Assembly (NCBI RefSeq): GCF_038066595.1
Contig: NZ_JBBUTH010000010.1
Span: 124,001-188,000 of the forward strand
Length of the DNA stretch: 64,000 bases
Direction of reading: 5' to 3'
DNA from: Pseudaquabacterium inlustre
Lineage (GTDB): Bacteria; Pseudomonadota; Gammaproteobacteria; Burkholderiales; Burkholderiaceae_C
The position numbers and the translations under genes are program-made. The first letter of the stretch is position 1, and every line of letters starts with the position of its first letter. This document shows, piece by piece, positions 34,140 to 42,263 of the stretch. The notes under the pieces were generated by a model, which made no database searches, was not told where the DNA came from, and saw only the letters and a program-made list of their open reading frames with translations.

Positions 34140-35470
34140 CGCAGGCTGCCCAGCAACCCGGCGCGCTGCAGGTGCAGCCGCACCTCGATGCGGCTGGGTG
34201 GCGTGCGCGCCGTGGCGGTGGCGCTGCGCGAGCGCTTCTCGAACTCGTAGACCAGCGCGTGCACCACGTGGGTCTCGGTGAATGGCAGCTCGCCCACACG
34301 CGCCGGCAGCGGACGCCCGGCCTCGCGCGTGATGGTGCGCAGGGCGTCGGCCGTGGGCGCGCCGGTGGGTGCTTGCATCGGCTGGTCGGAGATCACCAGC
34401 ACGATCTGCCGGTAGCGACCCGGTGGCGCGTAGAACAGGCGTCGGATCCAGGCCGCCAGGCTCACGTCCTCGCTGGCGCCCGGCGGCTCCCAGGCCCGGT
34501 CGCCCGGCAGACGGCGGCCCTTGTCGTCCACCTGCTCCAGGTCGAGCACCATCGCGAAGCCATCGCAGCCGATGCCCAGGAACTTGGGGTTCACGAAGCC
34601 TGCCGCGCGCACCGCGCGCTCCAGCCTGGCCGCCACGTCGCGCATGGATTCCGCGCCCTGGGTGTCGGTGCCCAGCAGCAGTGCGCGCGACAGCGTGTCG
34701 GCCGCCGTCCACTGCGGCGGGTTGGGCCAGGGGAACTCGGCCATGCCCTGGGTGGGGCAGGGTGTCTCGCGCGGGCTGGGCGATGCCGTGGGCGCGCGGC
34801 CGTGCACGCGCGTGCCTACCACCTCCAGCTCGACACGGCGGTTCTTGGCGCGCCCCTCGGGCCGGCGGTTGTCGGCCACCGGCTGCGTGGCACCGCGACC
34901 TTCCGCCACGACCCGTGCACCGTCCAGGCCCAGGGCCATCAGCCGCGACCGGACCGCTTCAGCGCGTGCCCGCGCCAGGCCTGCCGCGTCACGTTCGCTG
35001 GCATCGGCATGGCCCACGGCGAGCACCACTTCCAACTGCAGGGTCCGAGCCTGACCGGCCAGCTGGGCCAGCAGCGTCGCGCCGTCGGCGCGCAGCGTGG
35101 CACGGCCGCTGTCGAAGAACAGGTCGCCGGCCATCGTCAGCTTCTCGGCCACGGGCGCCGGTGCCGGTGCCGTGGGCGGCGCCGGCTTGGGCGGCGGCAC
35201 GGCGGCGGCGGGCGGCGGTGGCGGTGGCGCTGGTGGGGCCACCGGCACGGGCGCAGGCCCCGGCACGCCGGTCGCGGTGGGCGGCAGGCCGGCCCCGGTG
35301 TCAGGGAGCCCGGGCGGCGTGGCGCAACCGGCCAGCGCCAGGACCAAGGCCATGCCGCAGAACGCCTGCCAACGCGCGGGTGGCGGGGCCGGCGCTGCGG
35401 TGGCTTGCCGGCCAGCGCGCAGCGCAGACCGGGGCAGACGCGATGGAGGCCGGGGACAGCGCGGGGTCAT
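34136..35470 (-). CDS. OmpA-domain lipoprotein with extra C-terminal domain
   Basis: About 444 residues from the ATG at 35470 (an alternative ATG lies at 35497). A hydrophobic stretch ends in the lipobox LALAGC, so it is probably lipid-anchored. A long proline-rich linker follows, then an OmpA-like peptidoglycan-binding domain (GDLFFDSGRATLRADG, NRRPEGRAKNRRVELEV). The last 200 residues (ESMRDVAARLERAVRAAG, FLGIGCDGFAMVLDLEQV, YRQIVLVISDQP) form a domain I do not recognise. It overlaps the TIR gene, suggesting a cell-wall sensor or scaffold working with it. Confidence 0.75.
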   Translation of the reverse strand: MTPRCPRPPSRLPRSALRAGRQATAAPAPPPARWQAFCGMALVLALAGCATPPGLPDTGAGLPPTATGVPGPAPVPVAPPAPPPPPPAAAVPPPKPAPPTAPAPAPVAEKLTMAGDLFFDSGRATLRADGATLLAQLAGQARTLQLEVVLAVGHADASERDAAGLARARAEAVRSRLMALGLDGARVVAEGRGATQPVADNRRPEGRAKNRRVELEVVGTRVHGRAPTASPSPRETPCPTQGMAEFPWPNPPQWTAADTLSRALLLGTDTQGAESMRDVAARLERAVRAAGFVNPKFLGIGCDGFAMVLDLEQVDDKGRRLPGDRAWEPPGASEDVSLAAWIRRLFYAPPGRYRQIVLVISDQPMQAPTGAPTADALRTITREAGRPLPARVGELPFTETHVVHALVYEFEKRSRSATATARTPPSRIEVRLHLQRAGLLGSLR

Positions 35471-35516
35471 GACGGCAGCCGGTGGTGACGGCCCCATCCT
35501 GTCTGCGCCGAAGGGC

Positions 35517-35540
35517 CCCCCTGCGCATGGGCGCAGGGGG
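35517..35540. terminator. Strong hairpin downstream of the aldehyde dehydrogenase gene
   Basis: CCCCCTGCGC and GCGCAGGGGG form a perfect 10-base stem with a 4-base loop, 8 bases past the dehydrogenase stop. No T-run follows on the minus strand, so termination may be partial. Confidence 0.55.
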
Positions 35541-35547
35541 CCGGGCG

Positions 35548-36990
35548 TCAGACGCCGGTGACCGACACCGCCTTGGTGTTGAGGTAGGCCTCCAGCGCCT
35601 CAGGGCCGCCCTCGGTGCCATAGCCCGAGTCCTTGATGCCGCCGAACGGCAGTTCGGCCGAGGGCGTGGCGGCCTGGTTGATCCACAGCATGCCCGACTC
35701 CACGCGCTGGCTCAGCAGCTGCACGTTCTTGAACGAACGCGTGAAGGCATAGGCCGCCAGACCATAGGGCAGGCGGTTGGCCTCGGCGATGGCGTCTTCC
35801 AGGCGGTCGAAGGGCAGCACGCCGGCCACCGGGCCGAAGGGCTCCAGGTTGAACAGATCGGCCTTGGTGTCGAGCCCGCCGATGATGGTGGGCGCGAAGA
35901 AGTTGCCGGCCGTGCCCACGCGCTCGCCGCCGGTGAGGATCTGGCCGCCGCGCTGGCGCGCATCGGCCACGATCTGCTCCATGGCCGTCACGCGGCGCGG
36001 GTTGGCCAGCGGGCCCAGCTGCGTGCCCTCGGCCAGGCCGTCACCCAGCTTCAGGCCCTGGGCCTGCTTGGCGAAGGCGGCGGTGAACTCGTTGACCAGG
36101 CTGCTGTGCACGAGGAAGCGGGTGGGCGAGATGCACACCTGGCCGGCGTTGCGGAACTTGGCCGCGCCGGCGGTCTTGACCGCCAGCGTGACGTCGGCGT
36201 CTTCGGCCACGATCACCGGCGCGTGGCCGCCCAGTTCCATGGTTACGCGCTTCATGTGCTGGCCGGCCAGCGCCGCCAGCTGCTTGCCCACCGCGGTGGA
36301 GCCGGTGAACGTGACCTTGCGGATCACCGGGTGCGGGATCAGGTAGTTGCTGATCTCGGCCGGGTTGCCGAACACCAGGCCCACCACGCCCGGCGGGATG
36401 CCGGCGTCGACGAAGCAGCGCAGCAGCGCGGCCGGCGCGGCCGGGGTTTCCTCCGGCGCCTTGCACAGGAACGAGCAGCCGGTGGCCAGCGCCGCGCCGA
36501 TCTTGCGCACGATCTGGTTGACCGGGAAGTTCCAGGGCGTGAAGGCCGCCACCGGGCCCACCGGCTCCTTGATGACCATCTGTTGCGCAGCCAGGTTGCG
36601 GCCCGGGATGGTGCGGCCGTAGACGCGGCGGCCCTCGTCGGCGAACCACTCGATGATGTCGGCGCCGGCATTCACCTCCACCTTGGCCTCTGCCAGCGGC
36701 TTGCCGTTCTCCTGCGTCAGCAGGCGGGCGATGCCGTCGGCGCGCTCGCGCAGCAGCGCGGCGGCACGGCGCATCACGGCGGCGCGCTCGTACACGCTGG
36801 TGAAGCGCCAGACCTCGAAGCCGGCCTGGGCGGCGGCCAGCGCGCGGTCGAGGTCGGCGATGCCGGCATGGGCCACCGTGCCGATCACCTGGCCGGTGGC
36901 CGGGTTGCGCACGTCGATCGTCTTGCCGCTGGCGGCATCGACCCATTCATTGGCGATCAGCAGCTGGACGTGGGGGTAGGAGTCGCTCAT
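35548..36990 (-). CDS. NAD(P)-dependent succinate-semialdehyde dehydrogenase
   Basis: A 480-residue aldehyde dehydrogenase of the GabD group. It opens LLIANEWVDAASGKTIDVRNPATG. The cofactor segment is FTGSTAVGKQ, the general base lies in MELGGHAPV, and the nucleophile is Cys286 in AGQVCISPTRF, the C(I/V)xxxR pattern preferred by succinate-semialdehyde dehydrogenases. It would turn a semialdehyde into succinate or a related diacid. It stands alone between the OmpA/TIR pair and the divergent PaaX-like regulator. The exact aldehyde cannot be fixed from sequence. Confidence 0.85.
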   Translation of the reverse strand: MSDSYPHVQLLIANEWVDAASGKTIDVRNPATGQVIGTVAHAGIADLDRALAAAQAGFEVWRFTSVYERAAVMRRAAALLRERADGIARLLTQENGKPLAEAKVEVNAGADIIEWFADEGRRVYGRTIPGRNLAAQQMVIKEPVGPVAAFTPWNFPVNQIVRKIGAALATGCSFLCKAPEETPAAPAALLRCFVDAGIPPGVVGLVFGNPAEISNYLIPHPVIRKVTFTGSTAVGKQLAALAGQHMKRVTMELGGHAPVIVAEDADVTLAVKTAGAAKFRNAGQVCISPTRFLVHSSLVNEFTAAFAKQAQGLKLGDGLAEGTQLGPLANPRRVTAMEQIVADARQRGGQILTGGERVGTAGNFFAPTIIGGLDTKADLFNLEPFGPVAGVLPFDRLEDAIAEANRLPYGLAAYAFTRSFKNVQLLSQRVESGMLWINQAATPSAELPFGGIKDSGYGTEGGPEALEAYLNTKAVSVTGV

Positions 36991-37168
36991 CGGTGGGGCT
37001 CGCAGACGGTGTTCGGGGGTGGCAAGCGTACCCGCATCGCGCGCTGCAAGCCTGCATCCGGAGATTGCGCGCGGTGGCGTCTCGCCGCACCTGGGTGGCC
37101 CGGGTCAACCCGGATGGCATTTATTTCACAGTGGATCAACGATAGCGTCATTTCGTAATATTTAACGC

Positions 37169-38077
37169 ATGTCGCCGTCTCCCCGTTCGCTGATCCTGAA
37201 CCTGCTCGTGGGCACCGAGTCGCGCGGTGGCGAGCCGCTCAGCGTGCGCGAGCTGCTGGCCGCCTGTGCGGTGTTCGGCCTGGAGGGCAATGCCGTGCGC
37301 GTGGCCCTGGCCCGCGGCGTCGCCGCCGGGCTGTTGATGGCGACGCGGCGCGGCGTGTACGCGCTGGGCCCGCAGGCGCGGCCCATTGCCGACGAGGTGC
37401 ACAGCTGGCGTGCCACGGCCACGCGGCTGGCCGAATGGTCGGGCGACTGGCTGGCGGTGCATGTGGGCGCCACCGGGCGCAGCGACCGCGTGGCGCTGCG
37501 CGCGCGTGACCGCGCCTTCGGCTTCCTGGGTCTGGCCGAGTTCGAGCGCGGGCTGCACCTGCGGCCCGACAACCTGACCGGCGGCATCGCGGCGCTGCGC
37601 CAGCGCCTGGGCGCGCTGCTGCCTGCGGGCACCGAAGCCGGCACCGCCTTCGTGCTGCGCGGTTTGACGGCGGCCGACCAGCAGCGTGCCGAGTCGCTGT
37701 GGGACAGCGAGGCCCTGGATGCCCGCTACCGCGACGCCACCGCACAGATGGCGGCCTGGATGGACCGGGCCGAAGGCCTGCCGCTGGACCAGGCCGCGCG
37801 CGAATCCTTCGGCCTGGGCAATGACGCGATCCGCCATGTGGTGTTCGACCCGCTGCTGCCCGCCCCGCTGGTGGATGGTGCGGCCCGCATGCGCTTCTTC
37901 GACACCGTGGCCCGCTTCGACGACCTGGGCCAGGCCATCTGGCAGCGCCTGCTGGCCAGCGTGCCGCGGCCCGGCCAGGCCTTGCCGCCCACCCCGGCTA
38001 TACCGGCCACACCGGCCATTCCGACGACCGATCCCGCGACCCGGGTCCCGCCCGATCCGGCCGCCGCCCACCCCTGA
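37169..38077 (+). CDS. PaaX-family transcriptional regulator
   Basis: A 302-residue regulator with a PaaX-like N-terminal winged helix (SPRSLILNLLVGTESRGGEPLSVRELLAACAVFGL) and the conserved C-terminal domain with GDWLAVHVG and AWMDRAEGLPLDQAARESF. A proline-rich tail of about 35 residues is extra. PaaX represses phenylacetate catabolism by sensing phenylacetyl-CoA, so an acyl-CoA sensor is likely. It lies 15 bases before the AidB-type dehydrogenase, probably one unit. Confidence 0.78.
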   Translation: MSPSPRSLILNLLVGTESRGGEPLSVRELLAACAVFGLEGNAVRVALARGVAAGLLMATRRGVYALGPQARPIADEVHSWRATATRLAEWSGDWLAVHVGATGRSDRVALRARDRAFGFLGLAEFERGLHLRPDNLTGGIAALRQRLGALLPAGTEAGTAFVLRGLTAADQQRAESLWDSEALDARYRDATAQMAAWMDRAEGLPLDQAARESFGLGNDAIRHVVFDPLLPAPLVDGAARMRFFDTVARFDDLGQAIWQRLLASVPRPGQALPPTPAIPATPAIPTTDPATRVPPDPAAAHP

Positions 38078-38091
38078 ACCGGAGATCCGCC

Positions 38092-39771
38092 ATGAACGCT
38101 CCCGATCCGCTGGCCGCGCACCAGCCCTGGCTGGCCACGACGCACGAGGTGCACAACGTCGGCTGCGAACTGGTCGACTACGACATGTACCGTGGCGATG
38201 CCGCCCTGGTGGAGGGCGTGCAGCGCGAGGGGGCGGCCTGGGCCGATGCGGAACTGGGCGGATTCGGCCGGCTGGCCGGCTCGGCCGATTACCTGGAGCT
38301 GGGTGCACTGGCCAACAGGCACCCGCCCGAGCTCGACACGCACGACCGCTTCGGCCACCGCGTCGACCTGGTCCGCTTCCATCCGGCCTACCACGCGTTG
38401 ATGCGCGAGGCCATCGGCCGTGGCATGCACTCGTCGCCCTGGACCCACCCGCGCCCCGGGGCCAACGTGGCCCGTGCCGCCTACATCTACCTGCAGACCC
38501 AGGTGGAGGCTGGCCACCTGTGCCCGGTGACCATGACCACTGCGGCCGTGCCCTCGCTGCTGACCACCCCGGCCCTGGCCGAGGCCTGGCTGCCGAAGAT
38601 CAACGCCCGCGTCTACGACCCGCGCAACGTGCCCGATGCACACAAGCAGGGCCTGACCATCGGCATGGCCATGACCGAGAAGCAGGGCGGCTCGGATGTG
38701 CGCGCCAACACCACCCGGGCGCATCCGGTGGGCGCTGCCACCGGCGCGGGGGCCGAGTACGAGCTGGTGGGTCACAAGTTCTTTGTCTCGGCGCCGATGT
38801 GCGACGCCTTCCTGGTGCTGGCGCAGGCGCCCGGTGGCCTCAGCTGCTTCCTGGTGCCGCGCTGGCGCCCCGACGGCAGCAAGAACCCGCTGCAGGTGCT
38901 GCGCCTGAAGCGCAAGATGGGTAATGTGTCCAATGCCAGCAGCGAGACCGAGCTGCGTGGCGCCCTGGGCTGGATGGTGGGCGAGGAAGGCCGCGGCGTG
39001 CGCACCATCATCGAGATGGTGTCCAGCACCCGCTTCACCTGCATGGTGGGCTCGGCGGCCGGTCAGCGTCAGGCGGTGGCCCTGGCCATCGACCACTGCC
39101 GCGTGCGCGCGGCGTTTGGCCGTCCGCTGATCGATCAGCCCCTGATGCGCAACGTGCTGGCCGACCTGGCCCTTGAGCACGAGGGATCGCTGGCCCTCAC
39201 GCTGCGCATCGGCCGCGCGATGGATCACCGCAGCGATGCCCATGAGGACGCCCTGGTGCGCCTGGTCACCGCCGTGGGCAAGTACTGGATCTGCAAGCGC
39301 ACGCCGATGCATGCGGCCGAGGCCATGGAATGCATCGGCGGCAGCGGCGTGATGGAGGACAGCCCCTTCCCGCGGCTGCTGCGCGAATCGCCGGTCAACG
39401 CCATCTGGGAGGGCAGCGGCAACGTGCAGTGCCTGGACGTGCTGCGGGCGATGGAACGCAGCCCCGCCGTGGTGGGAGCCTTGTTCGACGAACTGGACCG
39501 CGCGCGCGGTGGCCATGCGCTGCTCGACCGCTGGGTGGACGCGCTGCGCACCGATCTGGCCGACACCGCCGACATCGAGTACCGCGCCCGACAGCTGGTC
39601 GACCGCATGGCGCTGGCGCTGCAGGCCGCGCTGCTGGTGCAGCACGCGCCGGCCACCGTGGGCGACGCCTTCTGCGCCTCGCGCCTGGCCGGTGAGGGCC
39701 ACCGCCAGTTCGGCACGTTGCCGCGGGGCGTGGACGCGGCCGCGCTGGTGGCCCGCGCCGCCCCCCGCTGA
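38092..39771 (+). CDS. AidB-type acyl-CoA dehydrogenase
   Basis: A 559-residue member of the AidB branch. HQPWLATTHEVHNVGCEL, TMTTAAVPSLLTTP, GMAMTEKQGGSDVRANTTRA and MECIGGSGVMEDSPFPRL match AidB, which in E. coli is induced by alkylation stress, binds DNA through a C-terminal domain and has isovaleryl-CoA dehydrogenase activity. A GGAGATC ribosome site precedes the ATG. Together with the PaaX-like regulator this could be a degradative enzyme rather than a repair factor; both are possible. Confidence 0.85.
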   Translation: MNAPDPLAAHQPWLATTHEVHNVGCELVDYDMYRGDAALVEGVQREGAAWADAELGGFGRLAGSADYLELGALANRHPPELDTHDRFGHRVDLVRFHPAYHALMREAIGRGMHSSPWTHPRPGANVARAAYIYLQTQVEAGHLCPVTMTTAAVPSLLTTPALAEAWLPKINARVYDPRNVPDAHKQGLTIGMAMTEKQGGSDVRANTTRAHPVGAATGAGAEYELVGHKFFVSAPMCDAFLVLAQAPGGLSCFLVPRWRPDGSKNPLQVLRLKRKMGNVSNASSETELRGALGWMVGEEGRGVRTIIEMVSSTRFTCMVGSAAGQRQAVALAIDHCRVRAAFGRPLIDQPLMRNVLADLALEHEGSLALTLRIGRAMDHRSDAHEDALVRLVTAVGKYWICKRTPMHAAEAMECIGGSGVMEDSPFPRLLRESPVNAIWEGSGNVQCLDVLRAMERSPAVVGALFDELDRARGGHALLDRWVDALRTDLADTADIEYRARQLVDRMALALQAALLVQHAPATVGDAFCASRLAGEGHRQFGTLPRGVDAAALVARAAPR

Positions 39772-40344
39772 GGGGCGTGCGGCGCCGGAGGTGGCGGGCG
39801 CGCGGTGATGGTTCGCCAAATGAGCGGACACGCCGGCGCCCGCGACCGGGCGGTGCTACACTCTTGTGGCTTTTGGTGACAGTGAACTTTCTTCGCTGCA
39901 CCGGGATCACACGCTGATCTCCATCCCTCGCCAGACTGTCTGATTGCTTCGGCTGTCCTTCCTCTCTGGCTGCCTCCGGCCCGCCGCGAACGACCCCGCG
40001 GGCCTGACGCCGGACAGAGTTCGACCGACGCCCGCGCGAGCACCGCGCGCCCTCCACACCAGACAGACCGGACCCGCACCTCCCCAACCGCGGTCCGCCG
40101 AGGAATCTCCATCTCCACATCGTTCCAGGCCGGCAAGGACGCGATCCTTCTGCCGTCCCTGCCCAACCCCGGTGGCCGCAGCGGCGCCGGCTTGCCCGTT
40201 GGCGGCCGTTTCGGCCGCATGGCGCATGCCCGCGTGCCGCACCGTCCGGCCGCCACCCCATTCAGCCTCCACGTCAGGAGGCTGCTGACCCGCACCGGCA
40301 AGAGCTGGGGCATCTTTTCAACGCATCCAGCAAGGATAGACAAC
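39772..40344 (+). other. Long gene-free region: probable promoter and leader of the cold-shock gene
   Basis: No convincing gene is present here; short open frames on both strands have no recognisable features. A TACACT -10-like element lies at 39857-39862 in an AT-richer patch, which would give a leader of about 470 bases. GCGGCCG-TTT-CGGCCGC (40202-40218) is a perfect 7-base hairpin within it. Long structured leaders are usual for cspA-type genes, where they control mRNA stability and translation at low temperature. Confidence 0.45.
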
Positions 40345-40554
40345 ATGACGACGCAAACCGGCACCGTGAAGTGGTTCAACGAAGGCAAGGGCTTCGGCTT
40401 CATCGCCCCCGACGACGGTGGCAAGGACCTGTTCGCCCACTTTAAGGAAATCCAGGGCACGGGCTTCAAGACCCTGGCCGAGAACCAGCGCGTGGAGTTC
40501 GAGGTGACGCAAGGCCAGAAGGGCCCGCAGGCCTCGCGCATCCGCGCCCTGTGA
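40345..40554 (+). CDS. Cold-shock protein, CspA family
   Basis: A 69-residue single-domain protein: GTVKWFNEGKGFGFIAPD carries RNP1 (KGFGFI) and KDLFAHFKEI carries RNP2, the nucleic-acid-binding motifs of the OB fold. It acts as an RNA chaperone that melts secondary structure in mRNA. The length and sequence are typical; the long leader upstream and hairpin downstream (40559-40579) frame it as its own transcript. Confidence 0.95.
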   Translation: MTTQTGTVKWFNEGKGFGFIAPDDGGKDLFAHFKEIQGTGFKTLAENQRVEFEVTQGQKGPQASRIRAL

Positions 40555-40558
40555 TGGC

Positions 40559-40579
40559 TCGGCGCCGTACAGGCGCCGA
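40559..40579 (+). terminator. Hairpin after the cold-shock gene
   Basis: TCGGCGCC and GGCGCCGA form a perfect 8-base stem with a GTACA loop starting five bases past the stop. It lacks a T-run, so it may stabilise the mRNA end or terminate weakly. Confidence 0.55.
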
Positions 40580-40611
40580 CATGCCGCCCGCGGCCGTCTG
40601 AGCGGTCTGCC

Positions 40612-40617
40612 TAGAAT
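40612..40617 (+). promoter_or_regulatory. Candidate -10 element of the HU gene
   Basis: TAGAAT lies 82 bases upstream of the HU start, between the cold-shock hairpin and the gene, and resembles a sigma-70 -10 box. No good -35 is visible, so this is tentative. Confidence 0.3.
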
Positions 40618-40698
40618 CCGTGCCGTGGCTCCGGCATGTGAAGCTGCGGGCCAACCGAGCGATGCCCGGTTCGCGCATCCACCTTAACCTTGAGACTC

Positions 40699-41205
40699 AT
40701 GGCAACTGTGAAGAAGGCGCCGGCCAAGAAGGCCGCCGCGAAGACGACCCCCACCAAGGTGGCAGCCAAGCCCGCGGCCAAGGCCGCTGCGAAGCCCGCC
40801 GTCAAGGCCGCGGCCAAGCCGGCCGCGAAGCCGGCCGCCAAGGCCGTCGTGGCTGCGCCGCAGAAGCCGGTCGTCACCGGCCCGCTCAAGCCGATCAAGA
40901 CCGCGTTCAACAAGACCGGCCTGATCGCCCACCTGGCCTCTGTGGCCGCGGTGGATGCCAAGGCCGTGAAGGCCGTGGTGGCCGCGCTGGAAGCGACGAT
41001 CGCCGCCTCGGTGGCCAAGAAGGGCCTGGGCGAGTTCACGCTGCCCGGCCTGTTCAAGGTCACCGCCCAGCAGGTGCCGGCCAAGAAGGCCCGCGTGGGC
41101 ATCGACCCGTTCACCAAGCAGGAACGCAAGTTCGCCGCCAAGCCCGCGACCACCAAGGTCAAGGTGCGTGCGATGAAGAAGCTCAAGGACGCCGCACTGG
41201 CCTGA
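40699..41205 (+). CDS. HU-family DNA-binding protein with lysine/alanine-rich N-terminal tail
   Basis: A 168-residue protein. Residues 1-60 are a low-complexity tail of repeated KKA, KPAAKA and similar units, like the tails of eukaryotic linker histones. Residues about 62-168 form the HU/IHF fold (LIAHLASVAAVDAKAVKAVVAALE, GEFTLPGLFKVT, RVGIDPFTKQERKF). I chose the ATG at 40699 rather than the TTG nine bases earlier. It would bind and compact DNA with little sequence preference. A strong terminator follows. Confidence 0.88.
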   Translation: MATVKKAPAKKAAAKTTPTKVAAKPAAKAAAKPAVKAAAKPAAKPAAKAVVAAPQKPVVTGPLKPIKTAFNKTGLIAHLASVAAVDAKAVKAVVAALEATIAASVAKKGLGEFTLPGLFKVTAQQVPAKKARVGIDPFTKQERKFAAKPATTKVKVRAMKKLKDAALA

Positions 41206-41230
41206 GCCAGTCCGCATCCCTGCGCATCCG

Positions 41231-41254
41231 AAGGGGCCGAGAGGCCCCTTTTTT
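41231..41254. terminator. Intrinsic terminator after the HU gene
   Basis: AAGGGGCC-GAGA-GGCCCCTT is a perfect 8-base stem with a GNRA-like loop, followed by a T-run to 41254. It ends the HU transcript, and with A-residues on the opposite side may also serve the convergent nagR-like gene, whose stop codon begins at the last T. Confidence 0.9.
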
Positions 41255-42165
41255 CATGCCTGGTCGTCGCCGAACAGCTCGAACACGATGCCCCGCAGCC
41301 ACTGGTGCATCGGTGAGCGGTGTACCTTGGCATGCCAGAAGACGTTGATCGCCACATCGGGCAGGTCGAGCGGGTGCGGGCGGAAGCTGAGTTCGAACGG
41401 GCCGGCCAGGCACTGCGCCAGCCGTTCGGTCACGGTGGCCACCATGTCCGAGCGCTGCAGGATGTGGCCCACGCTGACGAAGTGCGGCACGGTCAGGCGG
41501 GTGCTGCGCTCGATGCCGGCGCGCTGGATCAGCGCGTCCACCCGGCCATGGCCGGTGCCGGCCGACACGATCACCAGGTGCTCGGCGGCTTTGAAGTCGG
41601 CCAGTGACAGGCGCTTGCGGTCCAGTGCATGGCCCTGGCGGAACAGGCACACATAGCGCTGGCGGAACAACTGCCGCTGGAAGAAGCCGGCCTTGAGCTG
41701 TGGCAGCGGGCCGATGGCCAGGTCGACCTTGCCGGCCTCCATGTCGTCGCGCAGGCTGGTGGCCGTGGTGCGCACCGTGGCCAGCGAGATGCCGGGCGCT
41801 TCCTGGCGCAGCCGCGCCACCAGGGCCGGCAGGAACACGATCTCGCCGATGTCGGTCATGCCGATGGTGAGGGTGCGCTCAAGGCTGGCCGGGGCGAAGC
41901 GGCTGTGCTGGTTCAGGCCGCTGTGGATCATGCCCAGGGCGTAGCCCACGGGTTCGGCCAGCTGCTCGGCAAAGGGCGTGGGCATCATGCCCGCCGGGGT
42001 GCGCACGAACAGATCGTCACCGAACTGCCGCCGCAGCTTGGCCAGCGTGTTGCTGACCGCCGGCTGGGTGAGGCCCAGGTTCTCTGCCGCCCGGGACACG
42101 CTGCGCTCGGCGATCAGCTGCTGGAACACCACGAGCTGGTTCAGGTCGATGTCCGTCAGCTCCAT
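41254..42165 (-). CDS. nagR: LysR regulator of NahR/NagR type
   Basis: A 303-residue LysR protein. MELTDIDLNQLVVFQQL, SRAAENLGLTQPAVSNTLAKLR, TPAGMMPTPFAEQLAEPV and AINVFWHAKVHRSPMHQWL are close to NahR, NagR and DntR. These activate naphthalene, salicylate or nitrotoluene genes in response to salicylate-like inducers. It is divergent from the nagAa-type reductase, exactly as in nag clusters. A GTGAT/ATCAC repeat and an ATTCACGC motif lie between them. Confidence 0.85.
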   Translation of the reverse strand: MELTDIDLNQLVVFQQLIAERSVSRAAENLGLTQPAVSNTLAKLRRQFGDDLFVRTPAGMMPTPFAEQLAEPVGYALGMIHSGLNQHSRFAPASLERTLTIGMTDIGEIVFLPALVARLRQEAPGISLATVRTTATSLRDDMEAGKVDLAIGPLPQLKAGFFQRQLFRQRYVCLFRQGHALDRKRLSLADFKAAEHLVIVSAGTGHGRVDALIQRAGIERSTRLTVPHFVSVGHILQRSDMVATVTERLAQCLAGPFELSFRPHPLDLPDVAINVFWHAKVHRSPMHQWLRGIVFELFGDDQA

Positions 42166-42184
42166 GGCGCCTCCATCACTAGCA

Positions 42185-42204
42185 GTGATGTATCACATTC
42201 ACGC
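42185..42204. promoter_or_regulatory. NahR/NagR-type operator
   Basis: GTGAT-GT-ATCAC (42185-42196) is directly followed by ATTCACGC (42197-42204). NahR-regulated promoters are known to carry an ATTCACGCT-type motif, and the site sits in the expected place between nagR and the hydroxylase operon. Confidence 0.6.
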
Positions 42205-42263
42205 CATTCTATTTGCCGAATGCGCGGATCGGGCGAGGATGCCGCCGGCCATCCCACCCCGAC

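Noticed and set aside
39907..40288. Two opposite open frames before the cold-shock gene
   Set aside because: Composition is shadow-like, starts lack ribosome sites and neither shows a recognisable motif; the stretch fits a leader better.
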